Shown: piece by piece, positions 1 through 8,336 of the stretch
Layout of the letters: each line of letters starts with the position of its first letter
Numbering within the stretch: the first letter of the stretch is position 1
Source of the DNA: an uncultured Pseudomonadales bacterium
GTDB taxonomy: Bacteria > Pseudomonadota > Gammaproteobacteria > Pseudomonadales > Cellvibrionaceae
Assembly (NCBI GenBank): GCA_947489425.1
Contig: CANLDL010000005.1
Location: forward strand, 274,913-338,912
DNA length: 64,000 bases
Reading direction: 5' to 3'
Program-made: the position numbers and the translations under genes
Notes under the pieces: model-generated
What the model was told of the DNA's origin: nothing
Databases searched by the model: none
Seen by the model: the letters and a program-made list of their open reading frames with translations, nothing else

Positions 1-831
1 AATCATTATAGGGGTTTCTAGTGTCAATTGTCCTAGAAGACCAGAGCGGAGGTCGTGGATAACTATCTCAGAGGCTTTATGAAGGTTAACTCGCCCGCCT
101 GCTTGTTTTGCCCCTCTTTGAAAGCCAATGAGCTCTAGGGTTTCAATAGGTGTACTTGGGAGCTCGGTAATATCATAACGCTCGCATAGGCGCTTTGGAT
201 AGAGCTGCATGAGTGCCTCGATGGTATAAAAGCCAATATCTTCATACTCGATAGCAGTATTTTTAATGGAACCTGTTATTGCTAAGCGATAACCACTCTC
301 TGGATTCTCTATTTTTGGCCAGAGGATACCTGGTGTATCGTGCAAAATAACATTATTACCCAAATTAATCTTTTGCTGGCATTTAGTCACTGCGGGCTCA
401 TCGCCTACTTTTGCAATGATTTTCCCCGCAAGTGCATTAATAAGGGTCGATTTTCCGACGTTTGGAATGCCCACAATCATTGCATTAACAGGCTTTAGGG
501 CAGTTGGTTCAATAGGGGCGAGTTTTAAGCATAATTCGGCTATTTGTTTGAGTTTATGCTTATCGTCTTTGTGATAGGCCAGGGTTTTTACTTGGCTCTT
601 TTGCTCTAAGTATTGCTGCCATTCATTGGTTATTGCTGGGTCAGCAAGGTCAGTTTTACTCAAAATGACCAGTGTTGGCTTATTATCACGCCATTCTCCA
701 ATAACAGGATTTTGGCTGCTAAAGGGTAGGCGTGCATCAACGATTTCTACTAAGACATCGATATTATTTAATATTTTAAGTATTTCTTTGCGGGCCTTAT
801 GCATATGGCCCGGATACCAGTTAATGCTCAC
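1..831 (-). CDS. rbgA: Ribosome biogenesis GTPase YlqF/RbgA (3' end outside window)
   Basis: The gene runs off the left edge, leaving 277 codons. The translation opens with MSINWYPGHMHKA, the typical start of the family, from a GTG at 831. The G motifs are in circularly permuted order: G4-like SKTD near residue 58, then G1 GIPNVGKS, then G3 DTPG. This order is diagnostic of the YlqF/RbgA family, which acts in late assembly of the large ribosomal subunit in the cytoplasm. By family length perhaps a few tens of residues are missing. It lies on the same strand as hpf but downstream of a strong terminator, so it probably has its own promoter in 832-944. Confidence 0.9.
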   Translation of the reverse strand, partial: MSINWYPGHMHKARKEILKILNNIDVLVEIVDARLPFSSQNPVIGEWRDNKPTLVILSKTDLADPAITNEWQQYLEQKSQVKTLAYHKDDKHKLKQIAELCLKLAPIEPTALKPVNAMIVGIPNVGKSTLINALAGKIIAKVGDEPAVTKCQQKINLGNNVILHDTPGILWPKIENPESGYRLAITGSIKNTAIEYEDIGFYTIEALMQLYPKRLCERYDITELPSTPIETLELIGFQRGAKQAGGRVNLHKASEIVIHDLRSGLLGQLTLETPIMI

Positions 832-944
832 AGAAACATCCAAATTAAAAAGAGGAGCTATTGTAAAAGGCGTAGAGAGGGAATAAAAGGTATTGTGGCT
901 AAGTAGAGGGTAAATATAGCTTAAGAATCAAGTGGCTATATCAG

Positions 945-981
945 TGATTATAAAAGAAAAAGGGCGGCTATATGCCGCCCT
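945..981 (-). terminator. Rho-independent terminator of hpf
   Basis: A perfect 8-bp stem (AGGGCGGC at 961-968, GCCGCCCT at 974-981) with a 5-base loop is followed on the minus strand by a T-rich tract (960 down to 951). It lies about 20 bases past the hpf stop codon. Confidence 0.9.
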
Positions 982-1001
982 GAGTGATGCGAAGCGAGTA
1001 G

Positions 1002-1370
1002 TTAGCTCGCAATAGCATCGAGATCGTCGCCAATGTTTGCATCTTGTTTACGCGCAGTGCGTCGAGAATGCATCTGATCAGCGTGGGATTTGAGCTTTCT
1101 CTCTGCGATATTAAACGCATCCCTTACGGCTATATGAATAGATGGGTTGTCTTGGCTAATGGTAATGGGACTACCTTTTACCTCAATCTCAACGGTTGCA
1201 CGGAATGATTTACCCTTGTGTTTATGGTTATGTGGTGACTCTAAGACGACGCGAGTATGATGAATAGCGTTGGAGTAACGCTCTAGCTTGTGCATACGCT
1301 TGTCGATGATTGCATTTAGGGCCTGTGATGGTTCCATATCACGGTAAGTCACTTGATTAGCCATTGTCAT
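1002..1370 (-). CDS. hpf: Short ribosome hibernation-promoting factor (HPF/RaiA family)
   Basis: The 122-residue protein has the family pattern: an N-terminal strand leading to SQALNAIIDKRMHKLERY, a central HKHKGKSFRATVEIEVKG segment, and the helix HIAVRDAFNIAERKLKSHADQ. Short HPF proteins bind the 30S decoding region and help form inactive 100S ribosomes in stationary phase. The start is well supported: TAGGAGG lies a few bases upstream of the ATG at 1370. The C-terminal tail (about 20 residues, KQDANIGDDLDAIAS) is acidic. The gene appears monocistronic, closed by a strong terminator, and is not next to rpoN, unlike in Escherichia coli. Confidence 0.9.
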   Translation of the reverse strand: MTMANQVTYRDMEPSQALNAIIDKRMHKLERYSNAIHHTRVVLESPHNHKHKGKSFRATVEIEVKGSPITISQDNPSIHIAVRDAFNIAERKLKSHADQMHSRRTARKQDANIGDDLDAIAS

Positions 1371-1680
1371 AGAATAATCCTCCTAAGATTAATGATGAAT
1401 TAACGACATGTTAATTCGGGTTACTTTGCCTATATTTAAATTGATTAATGAATAAAATTGATAATGTATGTTGATACAAATACTCTGCATATTGATAGCT
1501 TGAGTATTAAAAAAAGCATTAAATGATTGGAAAAGCTTATGAGAAAAGTTGAACCTTTTTGGTGGGTTCAAATGAAAGCAGGCAGTCGATAAGTGCATTA
1601 CTTTTTGATTGATCATGTATTAACTATCTGCTCATTTAGTTAGTTTTTCAAGCCCTATTTACAATTTATTTACATTTTTT

Positions 1681-1696
1681 TGGCATGATTTCCGCA
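1681..1696 (+). promoter_or_regulatory. Sigma-54-like promoter motif with no obvious target
   Basis: TGGCATGATTTCCGCA has GG and GC separated by exactly 10 bases, as in -24/-12 promoters, but the -12 half (CCGCA) departs from TTGCA. The nearest downstream gene on this strand starts about 470 bases away, so a transcript would have a long untranslated segment. It is a weak call. Confidence 0.3.
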
Positions 1697-1903
1697 TGTG
1701 TCTTGCTGGTAGGAAATACCTTTTTTGATCGTTTTTTATCCTTCTTGGCCATGCAAGCCCTGTAAAATCTAGCATCTTACTTTTCCATCATTTATTGATA
1801 CTGCTAATTCTAATAACCATAAATTAATAAATACTAATTTTTATCTTAAAAAGTTCTATGCAATATAACCAAACTGAATAATTGTTTATTTTTACTCATT
1901 ACT

Positions 1904-1933
1904 CTTGAAAAGTTTAAATCCATCTCCACATTA
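1904..1933 (+). promoter_or_regulatory. Candidate sigma-32 heat-shock promoter for hsp20
   Basis: CTTGAAA at 1904-1910 matches the -35 consensus. CCACATTA at 1926-1933 resembles the -10 consensus CCCCATNT after a 15-base spacer. It would give a leader of about 225 bases that includes the hairpins at 2118-2162. Confidence 0.45.
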
Positions 1934-2117
1934 TTAGTGTACTCATAATAACGTTAAAAAGTTTTTACGAGTACATAGATTACATAGTGTTTTTTCGCTC
2001 TATGAGGTTTAAGCACCTGTGATAAAAGTTAACATTACTTATTGTGTCATTAACACTAATGTTGCAGAAAGTAACTGTTAAAAATGGCTAGGTTTATAAC
2101 GAGCCACATTATTTAAC

Positions 2118-2162
2118 GACAACAGTATATTGTTGTCATCTATTGCTTAATTAAGAGGATAG
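2118..2162 (+). promoter_or_regulatory. Candidate ROSE-like RNA thermometer in the hsp20 leader
   Basis: A perfect 7-bp hairpin (GACAACA 2118-2124, TGTTGTC 2131-2137) is followed by an imperfect hairpin in which CTATTGCTT (2140-2148) faces AAGAGGATAG (2153-2162). The second hairpin sequesters the ribosome-binding site AAGAGGA just before the ATG at 2167. It contains the TTGCT element that in ROSE thermometers pairs with the Shine-Dalgarno sequence around a bulged G. The pairing is weak, as a thermometer needs. This is an inference from hand folding. Confidence 0.5.
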
Positions 2163-2166
2163 TTTT

Positions 2167-2610
2167 ATGCGTACCTTAGATTTTTCTCCATTTTATCGTT
2201 CATCTATTGGCTTTGATCGTATGGCCGATTTACTAAATACTGTTTCGCAAAGCGAGACCAAACAAAATTCTTACCCGCCTTATAATATCGTACTCACTGG
2301 TGATGATACCTACCGTATTACTATGGCGATAGCTGGTTTTTCAGAATCTGAATTGGATATTCAAGTTGAACAAAATGTTTTATCCGTTACGGGAAAAAAA
2401 CCAGAGTCGAATGAACCAAAAGAATATCTTTATCAAGGTATTGCCGAGCGCAGCTTTGAACGTCGTTTTCAACTAGCTGATCATGTGCGTGTCGAAGACG
2501 CACAGCTTGAGCATGGTTTGTTACATATTGATTTAATTCGTGAAATCCCAGAGGCTAAAAAGCCACGTAAAATAGCGATTAACTCCACGAATAAATTAAT
2601 TGATCAGTAA
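2167..2610 (+). CDS. Small heat-shock protein, Hsp20/IbpA type
   Basis: The 147-residue protein begins MRTLDFSPFYRSSIGFDR, as in IbpA-type proteins, and carries an alpha-crystallin domain at about residues 37-130. Recognisable parts are PPYNIVLTGDDTYRITMAIAGF, the AERSFERRFQLADHV strand, and HGLLHIDLIREIPE. Members bind unfolding proteins in the cytoplasm and hold them for DnaK/ClpB. The start has AAGAGGAT upstream, placed inside a candidate thermometer hairpin. A sigma-32-like promoter lies upstream. The gene is monocistronic with a strong terminator. It differs from the Hsp20 at 28965, which is of the more classical type. Confidence 0.92.
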   Translation: MRTLDFSPFYRSSIGFDRMADLLNTVSQSETKQNSYPPYNIVLTGDDTYRITMAIAGFSESELDIQVEQNVLSVTGKKPESNEPKEYLYQGIAERSFERRFQLADHVRVEDAQLEHGLLHIDLIREIPEAKKPRKIAINSTNKLIDQ

Positions 2611-2636
2611 TCTTTAATCTTCTTTAAAAAATAAAA

Positions 2637-2665
2637 AAGCCGAGTAACAAGCTCGGCTTTTTTAT
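2637..2665. terminator. Bidirectional terminator between hsp20 and the GlxA-type regulator
   Basis: The stem AAGCCGAG (2637-2644) pairs with CTCGGCTT (2652-2659) around a 7-base loop. A-rich sequence lies before it and T-rich sequence after it, so it can serve both convergent genes. Confidence 0.88.
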
Positions 2666-2685
2666 GGGTAAAGGTTTGGTTTTAA

Positions 2686-3690
2686 TCAAGATGTATTAGC
2701 AATATTCTTTGTTGTAAATAATTTTGCGCGAACTGTTTTCCGGTATTCTTTTGGGCTTACAAATAGTTCTCGTTTAAATAATTTTGCAAAATAGCTGGTA
2801 TCGTTATAGCCAACTTTATAAGCTACTTCGGCAACGCTTAAATTACTAGATTGTAATAATTCCTTGGCATTATTGAGCCGTAATTCATGTAAATATTGCA
2901 TGGGTGTTTTCCCGGTCGCTAATTTAAAACGCCGGCTAAAATTACGCGGGCTCATGTCAAACTGTTCTGCAATGACTTTTAGCGAAAACACTTTTGTACT
3001 GTTATTTAGCATCCATAATTGTGCCTGCACAATCGATTCATCTGGATGGTTAATGTTGTCACTTTCAAAATAACTTATCGACTCATAGGGTTTACGTATC
3101 TCATGAGAAAAATGCCGTTGTATATGTTGTGCAACCTTGGTGTTAAAAAACCGTTGAATAAAATAGACCGTCAGATCCGCAAGAGAGTTAATGCTAGCGG
3201 CACAATAAATAGAACCCGCCTGAGTAATGAAATGTTGGCGTTTAAGATGAACGTTGGGGTAGTGTTGCTGAAATTTATCAAAATAATACCAATGAGTAGT
3301 CGCGGGTTTATTATCCAACAAACCCGCCTCAGCTATAAAGCAACAGCCTGTACCTACACCACTAATAATCGCGCCTTGTTCAAACTGTTTTTGTAGCCAT
3401 GTTGTTAAATCGCTTTGTAGATTGATCGCTATACGTGGGTTACGCCAAAGTGCAGGTAGATAGATGATATCGGCTTTTGTAATGTCCTTGAATGATTGTT
3501 CAGGTGTTAGCGTCATGCCTGTGTGGCAGGTTACAGGGGTTAGACTCTGTGCGGCCATTGTCATCGTAAAAGGCGATTCTTCAGGACATAAACGCTTGGC
3601 GGCATGATTTGCAGCGGCCAACATATCAGAAGGCCAAGTAGTACTCGTTGCGAGCATATTCTCAGACAATATAAACACAGCTTTTGGCAT
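2686..3690 (-). CDS. GlxA/FtrA-type transcriptional regulator (DJ-1/PfpI domain + AraC HTH)
   Basis: The 334-residue protein has an N-terminal DJ-1/PfpI-like domain (about 1-190), with a nucleophile-elbow-like segment GVGTGCCFIAEAG near residue 115. A C-terminal AraC-type DNA-binding region (about 225-325) has both helix-turn-helix segments: SLKVIAEQFDMSPRNFSRRF and LSVAEVAYKVGYNDTSYFAKLF. In this subfamily the DJ-1 domain is usually a sensor rather than an enzyme. The gene is divergent from fabY with a 138-base shared region, so control of fabY or of itself is plausible but not shown. The ligand is unknown. Confidence 0.85.
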   Translation of the reverse strand: MPKAVFILSENMLATSTTWPSDMLAAANHAAKRLCPEESPFTMTMAAQSLTPVTCHTGMTLTPEQSFKDITKADIIYLPALWRNPRIAINLQSDLTTWLQKQFEQGAIISGVGTGCCFIAEAGLLDNKPATTHWYYFDKFQQHYPNVHLKRQHFITQAGSIYCAASINSLADLTVYFIQRFFNTKVAQHIQRHFSHEIRKPYESISYFESDNINHPDESIVQAQLWMLNNSTKVFSLKVIAEQFDMSPRNFSRRFKLATGKTPMQYLHELRLNNAKELLQSSNLSVAEVAYKVGYNDTSYFAKLFKRELFVSPKEYRKTVRAKLFTTKNIANTS

Positions 3691-3828
3691 ATTTTCCCTT
3701 TATTGATGTATGTTTGTCTTTTTTGTCTCAATATTTGTCTCTTATGTCTTATTGTATCGTGTTTTTGAGGTTTACACTCCCCTTATTGGTATTACATTAT
3801 TTTTTATAAGGATTAAGGTCTTAAACTT

Positions 3829-5727
3829 ATGGCGAGATTGCCCGTTATTGTTGGTTTTGGTGGTTACAGTGCTGCCGGACGAAGTTCATTTCATCAAGCG
3901 TATCAACGTATCGTCTTAGATAAATTAAGCATAGATAAACGTAGCGAAACTATCGCTGGTCTTGCAGTGATGATGAACTTAGTAACAGTTAAAGGTGGCG
4001 ATTACATTACAGCCGAAGGTGAAGCCATAGGCATTAGTGAAGTGTTGACACGCTTTAGTGACATAGTCTGCGAAAGTACGTTGGTTCGACCGATCAATTC
4101 GTCTTATTTCGATGTGAGCCATGTGCCCCAGCAGCAGACCGTTCAACTAGATAAAACAGATCAAAAAGCTCTGTGTTTTGAATTGCCAAAACGTAAATTA
4201 CCTACAAGCATTCCTGATCGCTGGCAGGTGAGCGAATTGGATGAGCGCAACGTCAAAGTTGTCGTTGCCGATAGTATGGTTAGAACAGAATCTCACTATG
4301 AATCCAGTGTCCATGCAGCAGGTCAACTACCAACCGGTTTTGATCCTGCCGATTTGTATTCATCACGTTTTCATCCGCGTGCGCTACAACTTGCAGTTGT
4401 TGGTGCATCTGATGCGGTTAATTCGATGGGTATCGATTGGCAGCAAATCGTGCAGCATGTTGCCCCCGACGAAATAGGTGCGTATTCGTCGAGCATTATG
4501 TCGCAGTTAGATGACAATGGCCTCGGTGGCTTACTGCAGTCGCGCTTACGAGGCGACAGAGTATCGACAAAGCAATTGGCTTTGGGGCTAAGCTCAATGA
4601 CCTCCGATTTTGTTAACGCCTATGTGCTGGGTAATGTAGGTGCAACGGGTAGTATTGTTGGTGCTTGCGCTAGCTTTTTATATAACCTACGTGCTGGTAT
4701 GGAAGATATTCAATCGGGTAAACGGCGTGTGGTGGTGGTTGGTGGTAGTGAAGCACCAATATTACCTGAAGTTGTTGAAGGTTATGCAACTATGGGTGCG
4801 CTGGCCACAACTGAAAAATTATGCAAAATAGATGGTTCGTCAACCACAGATTTGCGCCGCTCTAGCCGCCCCTTTGGTGAAAATTGTGGTTTTGTCATTG
4901 CCGAATCAACTCAGCATGTTGTATTGATGGACGATGCACTAGCTATCGAATTGGGCGCCGATATTCATGGGTCAGTCGCTGATGTATTTACCAGTGCCGA
5001 TGGTTTTAAAAAATCTATCTCTGCTCCTGGACCTGGTAATTATCTCACTTTCGCAAAAGCAGTTGCTTCAGCCAACTCATTGTTGGGCAATAAAGCATTA
5101 GCAGAACGCAGCTTTGTACAGGCACATGGTTCTAGTACACCTCAAAATCGTGTTACAGAGTCCGAGATCTTTGACCGTATCGGTGGTATTTTTAATATTA
5201 AACAATGGCCCGTAACCGCAGTTAAAGCATTTTTGGGTCACTCATTGGCTCCAGCTAGTGGCGACCAGCTTATTAATACCTTGGGTGTTTTCTCTCAGGG
5301 TATATTACCAGGTATTAATACCATTGATCGTGTAGCGGATGATGTGCTTCAGGAGCGTTTATCAATCTCCACCGAACACAGAGAACTTGAGTCAGCCATG
5401 GATGTTGCCTTTTTAAATTCAAAAGGCTTTGGTGGTAATAATGCAACGGCGAGTATTTTATCGCCGCAATTAACCGAAAAAATGCTAGCCAAACGCTACG
5501 GAGAAAAGGCAATAAGTCACTACCAAGCTAAGCGCGAGAAAACCCGCGAACAGGCCCATGCTTATAATGAAAACTACATGAAAGGAAATTATCAGGTAAT
5601 CTATAAATATGGTCAGGATATGCTGGACGAAAAAGAAATTGAAATCGATAAAGACAGCCTAACAGTCCCTGGTTTTGGAGCATCGGTTAGTCTTAATAAG
5701 GATAGTATTTATAAAGATATGATGTAA
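3829..5727 (+). CDS. fabY: Beta-ketoacyl-ACP synthase, FabY type
   Basis: The protein has 632 residues, about 200 longer than FabB/FabF and close to Pseudomonas FabY. FabY makes acetoacetyl-ACP from acetyl-CoA and malonyl-ACP to start fatty acid synthesis. The Cys-His-His set is visible: cysteine in SIVGACASFLYNLRAG (near residue 280), first histidine in FVQAHGSSTPQNR (about 438), second histidine in KAFLGHSLAPASG (about 470). GFGGNNA near 540 is the usual glycine-rich turn. The N-terminal extension (PVIVGFGGYSAAGRSSFHQAYQRI) is typical of the subfamily. The start is chosen at ATG 3829, with an AAGG about 12 bases upstream. A longer upstream frame is out of register and was rejected. Confidence 0.88.
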   Translation: MARLPVIVGFGGYSAAGRSSFHQAYQRIVLDKLSIDKRSETIAGLAVMMNLVTVKGGDYITAEGEAIGISEVLTRFSDIVCESTLVRPINSSYFDVSHVPQQQTVQLDKTDQKALCFELPKRKLPTSIPDRWQVSELDERNVKVVVADSMVRTESHYESSVHAAGQLPTGFDPADLYSSRFHPRALQLAVVGASDAVNSMGIDWQQIVQHVAPDEIGAYSSSIMSQLDDNGLGGLLQSRLRGDRVSTKQLALGLSSMTSDFVNAYVLGNVGATGSIVGACASFLYNLRAGMEDIQSGKRRVVVVGGSEAPILPEVVEGYATMGALATTEKLCKIDGSSTTDLRRSSRPFGENCGFVIAESTQHVVLMDDALAIELGADIHGSVADVFTSADGFKKSISAPGPGNYLTFAKAVASANSLLGNKALAERSFVQAHGSSTPQNRVTESEIFDRIGGIFNIKQWPVTAVKAFLGHSLAPASGDQLINTLGVFSQGILPGINTIDRVADDVLQERLSISTEHRELESAMDVAFLNSKGFGGNNATASILSPQLTEKMLAKRYGEKAISHYQAKREKTREQAHAYNENYMKGNYQVIYKYGQDMLDEKEIEIDKDSLTVPGFGASVSLNKDSIYKDMM

Positions 5728-5784
5728 ATATTACTACAGTTAATATTTACAATAATTAAAAAACTATTAAGGCCTATATCGACT

Positions 5785-6315
5785 ATGTCCGATGACATTG
5801 CCACCAGACTTCAAAAAGTTCGACAAATGCATGGCTTCTCTCAACGAGAGCTAGCCAAACGTGCTGGTGTAACAAATAGCAGTGTCTCGATGATAGAGCA
5901 GGGGCGGGTTAGTCCATCGATTAGTTCGTTAGAGAAACTGCTTAAAAGTATTCCAATGACGCTTAGGGACTTTTTTAGTTTTGACCCCTATAGCAATGCC
6001 CAATACTTTTACCGTCAACACGAAATAGAACAAGAGCATCAGCAAGGCATTGAGCACTTTAGGCTTTCAGAAATCGATAATAAGAATAAAGTACTGAGTT
6101 ATAGCGTTTATAAGCCTCATAGCTCTAGCGGCGAAAGCTTGTTAATAGCCGATACAGATATAGCTGGCTTTGTTGTACAAGGTGAGTTAGAAGTAACGAT
6201 TAATAATCAAGTTGAAAGTTTACATTCAGGCGATGGCTTTCGTATTACTATATTGTCCCCTTATCGTTTTAAAAATACCTCCAGTGAATCCGCAACTATA
6301 GTGACAGCATCCTAG
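5785..6315 (+). CDS. XRE-family regulator with C-terminal cupin domain
   Basis: The 176-residue protein has an N-terminal helix-turn-helix of the Cro/CI type (about 9-62; SQRELAKRAGVTNSSVSMIEQGRVSPSIS is split here only by family conservation). A cupin fold follows at about 105-176, with GELEVTINNQVESLHSGDGF as the core. This architecture is shared by PuuR-like regulators that sense small metabolites such as polyamines. It follows fabY by 57 bases on the same strand and could be cotranscribed. The CDI locus begins about 220 bases downstream. No operator was identified. Confidence 0.85.
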   Translation: MSDDIATRLQKVRQMHGFSQRELAKRAGVTNSSVSMIEQGRVSPSISSLEKLLKSIPMTLRDFFSFDPYSNAQYFYRQHEIEQEHQQGIEHFRLSEIDNKNKVLSYSVYKPHSSSGESLLIADTDIAGFVVQGELEVTINNQVESLHSGDGFRITILSPYRFKNTSSESATIVTAS

Positions 6316-6536
6316 CTGTTTATAAATTCATGTACCGTTCATCGCTTTTTGTGAACTAATCTCACAGAATTAATGTCTACTGCATCACATATTTCTATTT
6401 TTTAATAGAATCTATCAGCAACACCCCTTCGATAATTAAAAATAATAGATTGAAGGTTAGTTACTGATTATAAATAGTAATAAAAATCAATGTGAAGTAG
6501 TACGTTCTAGTTGCTAGAGCGTTATAAGGAAATAGT

Positions 6537-8270
6537 GTGAGAAGTCCTATTATTGCGCTAATCGTTTTGGTTAGCCTATCGTCGTTATCTAACGCGCAAA
6601 CAGTCGATTTAAATGCAGAAAGCGAACGCCAACTGCGATTACAGGAGCAACGCCAACAGCTCAGAGAAGAGCAGTTACGTACAACCCCTGATGTGCGTTT
6701 AGACCTCCCTCAAGCGCCGTCTCTCGATGTGATTCCACTGGACGAATCGCCCTGTTTTGTTATCAATGATATTACATTAACGGAGGCTGATGGCTCTAAA
6801 CCTCCACTGCCTTTTTTAAAGGCTCTCAAGCAAATACTCAATACACGGCTAAAGCCCAAAGCGCCTCGTGGCCTATTAGGGCATTGTTATGGTGCTCAAG
6901 GTATCAACGTTATTATGAGTCGCCTACAAAATAATATTATCAAACGTGGCTATGTCACCACACGTATTGTTGCAGGTCCTCAAGAGCTAAAAACAGGTGT
7001 ACTCAAGTTAACGGTTATTTCGGGTCGTATTGGCCAAATTCATTTGCGTAGCCCTGAAGGCTCTCGTCCACCATTAAAGGCTTTATTACCTTTTAGAGCA
7101 GGTGAGCTACTTAACTTACGTCATATCGAACAAGCGCTAGAGGATCTAAAACGCCTACCTAGTGCCTCTGTTGATATAAAAATCATACCGAGTGAAGTTG
7201 AGGGGGCTATTGCAGGCCAAAGCGATTTAGTTGTGCTTTGGGAGCAAGGGCGGCCTTGGCGAGTTAATGTCTCTATCGATAATAGCGGTAGCGAAGCCAC
7301 TGGTGTTTATCAAGGCACAACCTCCTTTGCGCTAGATAACGCTTTGCGGTTAAACGACACGTTTAATTTTTCTGTGGGTAGTGATATTGGCGGTGCCAGA
7401 CCAGGTAACGGTGGTACGCGCTCCTTCTCGTTAAATTATAGTTTTCCTGTGGGTTTGTGGCGCGTTTCTATCAATGCTAATCGCTTTGATTTTTTCCAAA
7501 CAGTTGAGGGCGTTTTTGAAGACTTTCGTTTTACAGGGACGAGTCGTGGGTTTGGCGGCGGGTTATCACGTCTAGTCTATCGCGATAGTGTGCGTAAGAT
7601 CGATGCGGGTATCGACTTTTGGACACGACGATCGAACAACTTTATTGAAGATGCCGAAATTTTATCCCAGCGCCGTCGTACAGGAGGTTATGAGTTAAGG
7701 ACGACTTATCGTGAATTTATCGGTCGGTCAACTTTGAGTGGTTCGGTGAGTTATCGCCGAGGGACTGGATTAAACGACGCCATCGACGCCCCCGAAGAAT
7801 TAAGTGGTACCGGTGATGCACGCGCTGCCATTATTCGGGCCAACCTCAGTTGGACCACACCGTTTCAGGTAGCGAACCAATCGCTGCGCTATAGCACACA
7901 GTTTCGTGGGCAATGGAATCGAGACCCATTAACCTCACAAGACCGTTTTAGTCTGGGCAGTAATATCACTATTCGTGGTACCGATGGTGAAAATACACTG
8001 TCTGGTGAGCGTGGGTGGTTAATCCGTAATGATGTTGAATTACAAACCCCCTATCCTAACCAGTGGCTTTATGTGGGTTTGGATTATGGCTATATCAATA
8101 GTAATACCGAGGATCTCCCTCGTGATTGGTTAGCGGGTAGCGCTATTGGCGTGAAAGGGTTTTACCGCAAGGTGAGCTATGACGTATCGCTTGTTGCACC
8201 TATTAATGCGCCAGAAGGCTTTGATATTGATCGGCCGGCCATCTTCTTCTCGTTGGCTTGGCAGTATTAA
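6537..8270 (+). CDS. cdiB: TpsB/CdiB-like outer-membrane transporter (FhaC/ShlB family)
   Basis: The 577-residue protein has a signal peptide (about 1-20, cleavage after SNA), a charged linker rich in Q/R/E, and POTRA domains at about 65-225 (CFVINDITL onward, with VTTRIVAGPQELKTGVLKLTV split between them). A 16-strand-type barrel follows to a C-terminal aromatic residue (Y577). Near residue 480 the conserved IRGTDGENTLSGERGW loop marks the L6/RG-(Y/F) motif of TpsB. It secretes its partner TpsA across the outer membrane. The GTG start has AAGGAA upstream. TpsA starts 66 bases downstream, as expected for a two-partner operon. Confidence 0.92.
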   Translation: MRSPIIALIVLVSLSSLSNAQTVDLNAESERQLRLQEQRQQLREEQLRTTPDVRLDLPQAPSLDVIPLDESPCFVINDITLTEADGSKPPLPFLKALKQILNTRLKPKAPRGLLGHCYGAQGINVIMSRLQNNIIKRGYVTTRIVAGPQELKTGVLKLTVISGRIGQIHLRSPEGSRPPLKALLPFRAGELLNLRHIEQALEDLKRLPSASVDIKIIPSEVEGAIAGQSDLVVLWEQGRPWRVNVSIDNSGSEATGVYQGTTSFALDNALRLNDTFNFSVGSDIGGARPGNGGTRSFSLNYSFPVGLWRVSINANRFDFFQTVEGVFEDFRFTGTSRGFGGGLSRLVYRDSVRKIDAGIDFWTRRSNNFIEDAEILSQRRRTGGYELRTTYREFIGRSTLSGSVSYRRGTGLNDAIDAPEELSGTGDARAAIIRANLSWTTPFQVANQSLRYSTQFRGQWNRDPLTSQDRFSLGSNITIRGTDGENTLSGERGWLIRNDVELQTPYPNQWLYVGLDYGYINSNTEDLPRDWLAGSAIGVKGFYRKVSYDVSLVAPINAPEGFDIDRPAIFFSLAWQY

Positions 8271-8336
8271 GGCGCTTATAAACGACAAGCTATCAATGTA
8301 CACAAAATTTGTAGATTTAAAGAACAGGGGATAAGG

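Larger units (their letters stand above)
1371..2166. other. Long AT-rich intergenic region between hpf and hsp20
   Basis: About 800 bases hold no convincing gene; a 75-codon minus-strand frame at 1389-1616 has no family features. The region contains the hpf promoter side, a sigma-54-like motif at 1681-1696, a sigma-32-like promoter at 1904-1933, and a two-hairpin leader just before hsp20. Confidence 0.6.

Noticed and set aside
1389..1616. 75-codon minus-strand frame upstream of hpf
   Set aside because: It covers the hpf promoter region, shows no family features or ribosome-binding site, and reads like translated AT-rich noncoding DNA.
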